A stretch of DNA of 64,000 nucleotides from JBIQJD01 sp044507695 (GTDB taxonomy: Bacteria > Bacteroidota > Ignavibacteria > Ignavibacteriales > Ignavibacteriaceae): contig JBIQJD010000002.1 in assembly GCA_044507695.1 (NCBI GenBank), positions 248,001 through 312,000 on the forward strand, in the 5' to 3' direction. The position numbers were made by a program, and so were the translations under genes. This document shows positions 62,020 through 64,000 of the stretch, one piece after another; within the stretch, counting starts at the first letter, position 1; each line of letters starts with the position of its first letter. The notes beneath the pieces were generated by a model that did no database searches, had not been told where the DNA came from, and saw nothing but the letters and a program-made list of their open reading frames with translations.

Positions 62020-62537
62020 ACAGATTAAGCGATGAAATATTAAATAAATACATTGATAATGAATTAAGTGAAGAAGAAAAATTAAAAATCCGGCAGCAGA
62101 TTCAATCATCAGAAGAAGACAAAAAAAGATTTGCTGCTCTTCAGGCTGTACATATCAATTTAAAAAAAGAACATGTCCCCGAAGTTTCACCCGATTTTAC
62201 TTCGCGCTTAATGTCAAAAATAATGAAGCAGCGAAAAGCTAAAAATGAACAAAGAGTTTTCATCTTTTCAATCGGCTCAGTCTTTTTAATAATATTGCTT
62301 ATAATAATTGGATTTTTTATTTCCTCAACAATTAATACCGAGTCCTCATCTTCAGTTTCAATTTTGAACACAATAGTTTCTTTCATGGCAGAATTTGGCA
62401 GCAAAATTTCTCTCGGCTTCAGCGGTAAATACATTTCAATAGTTGGATCGATACTTTCTTTTTCAATTATTCTAACTGCGTATTTCTTTTTTGATTATAA
62501 AAAACATACTAATCATTGGTTTGGCAAAACAAACTGA
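62016..62537 (+). CDS. Anti-sigma factor with two membrane segments
   Basis: A 173-residue protein whose first 60 residues (LNKYIDNELSEEEKLKIRQQ) match the anti-sigma domain of the RsiW/ZAS type, but without the HxxxCxxC zinc motif. Membrane segments are near 83-105 and 143-160. It should hold the ECF sigma until a membrane signal releases it. The PrsW-like protease at 0.8-1.8 kb is a candidate for cleaving such proteins, but nothing in the sequence ties them. Confidence 0.8.
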   Translation: MNRLSDEILNKYIDNELSEEEKLKIRQQIQSSEEDKKRFAALQAVHINLKKEHVPEVSPDFTSRLMSKIMKQRKAKNEQRVFIFSIGSVFLIILLIIIGFFISSTINTESSSSVSILNTIVSFMAEFGSKISLGFSGKYISIVGSILSFSIILTAYFFFDYKKHTNHWFGKTN

Positions 62538-62588
62538 TATTCATTTTGTTTTAATTCACTATTTTTAATAAAATTACAAATCAATTAT

Positions 62589-62621
62589 AGCGGTTATCAG
62601 AAGATAGCCGCTTCATTTTTT
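62589..62621 (+). terminator. Terminator or attenuator before the secreted protease gene
   Basis: AGCGGTTATC (62589-62598) pairs with GATAGCCGCT (62603-62612), one G-U pair, over AGAA, followed by CA and six T. It ends the sigma/anti-sigma unit but lies only 19 nt before the next ATG. Confidence 0.7.
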
Positions 62622-62639
62622 AAATATCAATTTTTAATT

Positions 62640-64000
62640 ATGAATAAAAAGTTTTTATCTGCATTGCTTGCAGTGTTTTTTATTTGCTCCATGATGAGCG
62701 CACAGGAGAAGTATGCTGCTGTTCCGGAACAATTTAAAATGATTGATAAAGATAACTCATTGAATTCTGAAGAAGCACTGCTTCAGAAATTTTATTTTAT
62801 CTTTGATAAACAAAAACTAAAAACTAAATATAATGTAAATTCAATGCTGCATCCGTTTAAATGTGCAACCGGATTGATGGAAGAATATCATCGCAGTAAA
62901 TCATTACTTTCTTCAGATGCAGTAAAAACAATTGAAGGTTATTTAAATAGACCTTTCAATAAAACTGCTGATACAAAAACTTATATCTCTCCAGCAGGAA
63001 AGTTTGAACTAACCTATTCAACAGAAGGCGCGGACGCTGTTTTTCCGGCAGATTCCAACGGCAATAGTGTGCCTGATTTTGTTGAATGGGTTGCTGATTA
63101 TTTTGATTACAGTTGGGATTTTACAATTGATTCATTAGGATACCTTCCGCCTCCGATTGGTGAAGGCAGGTATCAAATTGGTTTTGAAAATATGGACTTC
63201 TACGGTTACACCGAAATTGTATCAGGTAAACTTACGAGAATTGTTATGCACAGTAACTTTTTAGATTTTCCTGAGAATACAGATCCTGAAGGCAACCAGA
63301 AAGGTGCAGCAAAGGCTACTGCTATTCATGAATTTAAACATGCTGTTCAAAGAGTTTATAATGATTGGGAGGAAGATGGCTGGTTTAGTGAAATGGATGC
63401 AACATGGATGGAAGATATAGGTTATGATTATGTGAATGATTATTACAACTATTTAACTGAATCGCAATTAAGGCAGCCTTACAGATCATTCAATCAGGGA
63501 AGCGGCTATGAAGATTGTTTGTGGCTGCATTACATTACTGAAAAATATGGCCTTGATGCAAACCGTATGATTTGGGAGAGGCTATTAACAATTGGAAATG
63601 AACCGATTTATAATACATTTAATGAAGTATTAAGCAGCTTTAGTTCTTCTTTTAAAAGCGGATTTGCTGAATATTATTCATGGAATTTTTCAACTGGTGA
63701 AAGAGCAGATGGATTATTTGAGACTTATGAAGAAGCCACGGAATATCCTGCATCAATTCTTTGCGGCGGGAAAAAATCTATTCCTTCTGTAAATGAAGGC
63801 TGCGGATTAAATCCTCCATCTGGAAATTTTCTCTGCTTCAATGGTAATGATTTAAATAAATTTTTAAAGATAAAATTTAACGGCGATGCAGGTGGAGATT
63901 ATACAATAAAAATATTAGTAGCATATAAAAATGGTACAACAGACCAACTTACATTTGATTTATCACCTTCAACAAATTTGGATTATCTTCTCAAACAAAA
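62640..64000 (+). CDS. Secreted HExxH putative metalloprotease, partial
   Basis: The visible 453 residues continue past the right edge. A signal peptide (ending MMSAQ) precedes a domain with SNGNSVPDFVEWVADYF and a zinc motif ATAIHEFKHAVQ near residue 238, then acidic EMDATWMED. This matches the MXAN_6640-type putative metalloproteases of Bacteroidota and Myxococcota. A T9SS tail could lie beyond the window. It has no promoter I can name and begins just after a terminator-like hairpin. Confidence 0.7.
   Translation, partial: MNKKFLSALLAVFFICSMMSAQEKYAAVPEQFKMIDKDNSLNSEEALLQKFYFIFDKQKLKTKYNVNSMLHPFKCATGLMEEYHRSKSLLSSDAVKTIEGYLNRPFNKTADTKTYISPAGKFELTYSTEGADAVFPADSNGNSVPDFVEWVADYFDYSWDFTIDSLGYLPPPIGEGRYQIGFENMDFYGYTEIVSGKLTRIVMHSNFLDFPENTDPEGNQKGAAKATAIHEFKHAVQRVYNDWEEDGWFSEMDATWMEDIGYDYVNDYYNYLTESQLRQPYRSFNQGSGYEDCLWLHYITEKYGLDANRMIWERLLTIGNEPIYNTFNEVLSSFSSSFKSGFAEYYSWNFSTGERADGLFETYEEATEYPASILCGGKKSIPSVNEGCGLNPPSGNFLCFNGNDLNKFLKIKFNGDAGGDYTIKILVAYKNGTTDQLTFDLSPSTNLDYLLKQ

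Noticed and set aside
1..64000. tRNA, rRNA, CRISPR arrays, insertion sequences, prophage
   Set aside because: No cloverleaf, direct-repeat array, transposase, integrase or phage protein was seen on either strand.

Overview
The window looks like a chromosomal piece of a low-GC member of the Ignavibacteria / Chlorobi side of the Bacteroidota. The evidence is a secreted protein ending in a type IX secretion (T9SS) sorting domain with the NFPNPFNPSTKI signature, two ferredoxins with the cysteine layout known from Chlorobium, Bacteroidota-type promoters (TTG, about 20 nt, TAnnTTTG), weak or absent Shine-Dalgarno sites on many genes, and many signal-peptide and lipoprotein genes. There are no tRNA or rRNA genes, CRISPR arrays, insertion sequences or phage genes. 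The window is mostly housekeeping, and the unusual material is in regulatory DNA and in a few signalling and envelope gene sets.

Layout. 1-4.0 kb, minus strand: the 5' end of nadD, a degenerate DUF2064-like gene, a PrsW-type membrane protease and a NatAB-like ABC exporter. 4.2-11.7 kb, plus strand: YceD/DUF177, rpmF, plsX, fabH, fabD, a DUF3109 gene, fabG, acpP, fabF and rnc, which form the fatty-acid/phospholipid initiation cluster. 12.1-14.5 kb, minus strand: P-II, a TorF-like outer-membrane protein and an Amt ammonium channel. 14.7-22.4 kb: two GHL10-type glycoside hydrolases (one with a T9SS signal), an esterase with a starch-binding-like domain, an M15 peptidase, a double-FKBP lipoprotein, a fructosamine-kinase-like protein and a low-molecular-weight phosphatase. 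22.5-28.3 kb: a 7Fe ferredoxin, an outer-membrane protein, YjbQ, an OB-fold protein, an M28 peptidase, a TolB-like propeller and an MBL hydrolase. 28.3-31.2 kb, minus strand: feoA-feoB-fur, with a clear promoter/operator upstream.

31.3-40.9 kb is a signalling block. It has three multi-domain histidine kinases and a stand-alone receiver, none with a DNA-binding output, followed by a PP2C phosphatase and a transmembrane Ser/Thr kinase whose outer part is a Ycf48-like beta-propeller. Between these two sets is a 316-nt gene-free stretch with a strong terminator and possibly a small RNA. 41.1-48.3 kb: secA, a second P-II gene, a large TPR lipoprotein, a GT51 transglycosylase and an AlbA_2 protein. 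48.3-49.9 kb, minus strand: a SpoU-type methyltransferase and rlmN. 50.1-55.8 kb: acyl-CoA dehydrogenase, a secreted YidD-like protein, two related TPR/membrane proteins, LemA, a TPM protein and two tandem ferredoxins. 56-60.9 kb: a cytidylate-kinase-like protein, a convergent Ymh-like gene, an MBL-Rieske-queG operon and trxB. 61-64 kb: a small membrane protein, an ECF sigma/anti-sigma pair and the start of a secreted HExxH protein that runs off the window.

The leads I would follow first are the feoA operator (31163-31213), the three helically phased dyads before the 57.7-kb operon, the candidate small RNA at 37.97-38.07 kb, the kinase/phosphatase pair with a propeller sensor, and the secreted YidD-like gene coupled to two related TPR/membrane genes. 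No gene set here can be called a new system from sequence alone.
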